Assembly: GCF_014695915.1 (NCBI RefSeq)
Contig: NZ_JACJPF010000035.1
Span: 62,001-126,000, forward strand
Direction: 5' to 3'
DNA length: 64,000 nt
Source: Trichocoleus sp. FACHB-40
Lineage (GTDB): Bacteria > Cyanobacteriota > Cyanobacteriia > Cyanobacteriales > FACHB-T130
Shown: piece by piece, positions 62,398-64,000 of the stretch
Layout: each line of letters opens with the position of its first letter
Numbering within the stretch: the first letter of the stretch is position 1
Notes under the pieces: generated by a model
The model's input: the letters and a program-made list of their open reading frames with translations, nothing else
Databases searched by the model: none
What the model was told of the DNA's origin: nothing
Translations under genes and position numbers: made by a program

Positions 62398-63657
62398 TTA
62401 TTTTCGGTCATTTTGGACAGAATTTACAACAGCTGACTGAGGCAGAAATTTTTCATAAAAATCAAGTAAAAGTGTTTCCTTGAGTTCCCAATCAAATACT
62501 TCCTGCACTCGCTTTCGTCCCGCTTGTCCCATGCGAATTCTAACTTGTGGTTCAGCTAAACGAATCATCGCCTTAGCTAAATCGTGTACTGTCTGTTCGG
62601 GATTTTCAGCAGCAACTTTAATCCCAGTTTCTTCAGTCACTTGTACCGCGGGCCCTCCCAAATTTAAGCAAATTACTGGACGACCCGCCGCCATCATTTC
62701 CGCACATACAAAACCGCCAGATTCGTGTAAGCTGGAGTGAACGAGGACGTGACTCTGTCCAATTTTAGACAGTGTTTCTTGGCGCGGCAAAGCTCCCCAG
62801 AAGCGGATTTTATCCCCAATTCCCAGCGAGTGCGCTAATGCTTCTAATCGTTGCCGTTCCCCTCCATCTCCGACTATCCAGTATTCGGCTTCGGGGATGT
62901 GGTTGAGAGCGATCGCAAAAGCGCGAATCCCCAAATCTACGCCTTTCCAATGTATCAGGCGACCAACACTAATAAAGCGCACTGGACTACCGTCAGGTAG
63001 GCCATATTGCGCCAAACTGTTAATTTCTTCTTTAGACAAACCCACTTGGGAAGCGATTTGGACATTTTTTACCCCAAGCGATCGCAACCGTTCCGCCGTC
63101 TCGTGCGTAGTTGCTAAACCCACCCTACTCCGAAGAGCCGTCAGCCGCACAAACGGATCGCACTCACCCACAGATTGAGCTAAATTTCGCAGCACTTCAT
63201 AAACCTGGCCACGCCGACTAAAATCTTTCCAGAAAGCCTTTGGTGCAGCTTCCGCGCCTCCCACAGGCCCCCAAATAAAAGGTACTGGAAGCAAGGCTAA
63301 GAAACTCGGCGACCAGTGCTTAACATAAGTAACGTGACGCACTATGTCAAAGGAAATCTCTTGATGCAGTCGTCTTGCCAAAAAATAAGCTTGAATTTGC
63401 CAAAGGTAGTAGTGAAGTTGCACCAACCCTTGCTTATTTCGCCAATCCTCAGTCCAGTTGAAGGGATCGAAGTAAACAAAGTGCAAATTTGGCACCGGGT
63501 TGCGTTCTAATTCTGCCTCAATAGCTCGACGAAAACCAATACGAGTCAACACCCAAACTTTGTGATCATTTGCTACGTGTCGCACCGTATTCCAACCTAC
63601 TCCTTCTTCAGAGCCACAACCAGGCTCACAAGCATAAGCGGACAAAAGGATTTTCAT
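62398..63657 (-). CDS. Glycosyltransferase family 4
   Basis: 419 residues from ATG 63657 (an upstream in-frame start adds 9 residues). Start MKILLSAYACEPGCGSEEGV is the typical N-terminal loop; the C-terminal half has VRFISVGRLIHWKGVD (GT4 acceptor/donor hinge), IVGDGGERQRLE, VLVHSSLHESGGFVCAEMMA with the E(x7)E motif, and GRPVICLNLGG. A GT-B retaining enzyme using a nucleotide sugar, probably for surface polysaccharide or lipid glycosylation. The next minus-strand gene upstream is another GT4. Confidence 0.92.
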   Translation of the reverse strand: MKILLSAYACEPGCGSEEGVGWNTVRHVANDHKVWVLTRIGFRRAIEAELERNPVPNLHFVYFDPFNWTEDWRNKQGLVQLHYYLWQIQAYFLARRLHQEISFDIVRHVTYVKHWSPSFLALLPVPFIWGPVGGAEAAPKAFWKDFSRRGQVYEVLRNLAQSVGECDPFVRLTALRSRVGLATTHETAERLRSLGVKNVQIASQVGLSKEEINSLAQYGLPDGSPVRFISVGRLIHWKGVDLGIRAFAIALNHIPEAEYWIVGDGGERQRLEALAHSLGIGDKIRFWGALPRQETLSKIGQSHVLVHSSLHESGGFVCAEMMAAGRPVICLNLGGPAVQVTEETGIKVAAENPEQTVHDLAKAMIRLAEPQVRIRMGQAGRKRVQEVFDWELKETLLLDFYEKFLPQSAVVNSVQNDRK

Positions 63658-63737
63658 AGGTTTTTCATCTCTTGATATTAGCAACTTTCTATTTATATAG
63701 TTCCCATTTATTTTTCTATAATACTCATTTCCCCTAT

Positions 63738-63788
63738 AATTTCGTTTCCATGCTGAGCCTGGGAACGAAATTATAGAGGCTCCGCCTC
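63738..63788. repeat. GTTTCC / GGGAACG intergenic repeat
   Basis: TTTCGTTTCCATGCTGAGCC then TGGGAACGAAATTATAGAGG contains a stem TTTCGTT..C / GGGAACGAAA, with GAGGCTCCGCCTC after it. Same vocabulary as 55228-55360, so the same dispersed family. Confidence 0.5.
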
Positions 63789-63810
63789 ATTCAATGGCGG
63801 CCCCAGCCAA

Positions 63811-64000
63811 TCATTTTTTTTCTATTACATTTATTGCCACTTCTGCCATTTCTTTGGCTGCCGCTTCTGGAGAATATTGTGCTATCAGTTGCTGCGATTT
63901 TTTACCCATTGAGGCAATTAAATCTGGATTATCTATAAAACGGCGCATACCTTCAGTAATTTCTTCCGGTTTCAGAGGATCGAATAGATAACCATTTTCC
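63811..64000 (-). CDS. Glycosyltransferase family 4, C-terminal end only
   Basis: Partial: the 3' end of a minus-strand gene that begins beyond the window. The last 63 codons (stop TGA 63811-63813) read ENGYLFDPLKPEEITEGMRR, FIDNPDLIASMGKKSQ, QYSPEAAAKEMAEVAINVI. This is the C-terminal signature of GT4 enzymes (GxLFDPxxPEEIxEAM..LIDNPELRxxMG). It sits about 150 bp upstream of the other GT4 gene in the same orientation, suggesting a polysaccharide locus that continues past the window. Confidence 0.85.
   Translation of the reverse strand, partial: ENGYLFDPLKPEEITEGMRRFIDNPDLIASMGKKSQQLIAQYSPEAAAKEMAEVAINVIEKK

Overview
The window is chromosomal DNA of a cyanobacterium, most likely a filamentous one. 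The evidence is the very frequent octamer GCGATCGC (HIP1), a PsbP-type photosystem II lipoprotein, a carotenoid desaturase/Rieske oxygenase pair of the synechoxanthin type, very large multi-PAS histidine kinases, many DUF families typical of cyanobacteria, and heptameric repeats (CCCCAAT, GGGACTA, CATTAGC). Species cannot be fixed from sequence alone. No plasmid, phage or CRISPR array is visible.

Layout. 1-5 kb: 3' part of a membrane/HlyD fusion protein, a pentapeptide-repeat protein and an alpha/beta hydrolase. 5-9 kb: a three-gene run of class V aminotransferase, atypical cytochrome P450 and glutathionyl-hydroquinone-reductase-type GST. 9-12.5 kb: cysS, a His-rich CobW GTPase and dtd. 12.6-17.4 kb: a PEP-CTERM exonuclease-like protein, a DUF2330/RnfD-like pair and a CPBP protease. 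17.5-21 kb: four consecutive minus-strand genes whose products share a DGDI-x20/21-His module and have no family name I recognise; then maf and psbP. 22-28 kb: Rieske oxygenase and Rieske-containing carotene desaturase (CruH/CruE-like), ABC permease and ATPase. 28-31 kb: a LEA-like protein, a broken Rpn-type gene and its remnant, an aldo/keto reductase. 31-43 kb: two giant PAS/GAF sensor kinases around ggt and a Uma2 protein. 43.6-46.4 kb: XPB-type helicase plus DUF790/Bax1-type nuclease. 47-54.3 kb: tRNA-Val(CAC), a nonsense-inactivated Rpn-type gene overlapping recG, tsf, and rpsB with a structured 5' leader. 54-64 kb: SDR, murG, ExbB/ExbD, small DUF proteins, tRNA-His(GTG) and two glycosyltransferases, the last running off the end.

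The gene order is mostly a housekeeping mosaic of one- to four-gene units. Units that look functional together are aminotransferase-P450-GST, RnfD/DUF2330, the four DGDI genes, CruE/CruH, XPB/Bax1, tsf/rpsB and ExbB/ExbD. The best candidates for something undescribed are the DGDI cluster, the cyanobacterial XPB-Bax1 pair, the predicted pseudoknot leader of rpsB, and a 109-bp MITE-like inverted repeat. Short repeats have also inserted in frame into both giant kinases. All functional assignments come from reading motifs; no search was run.
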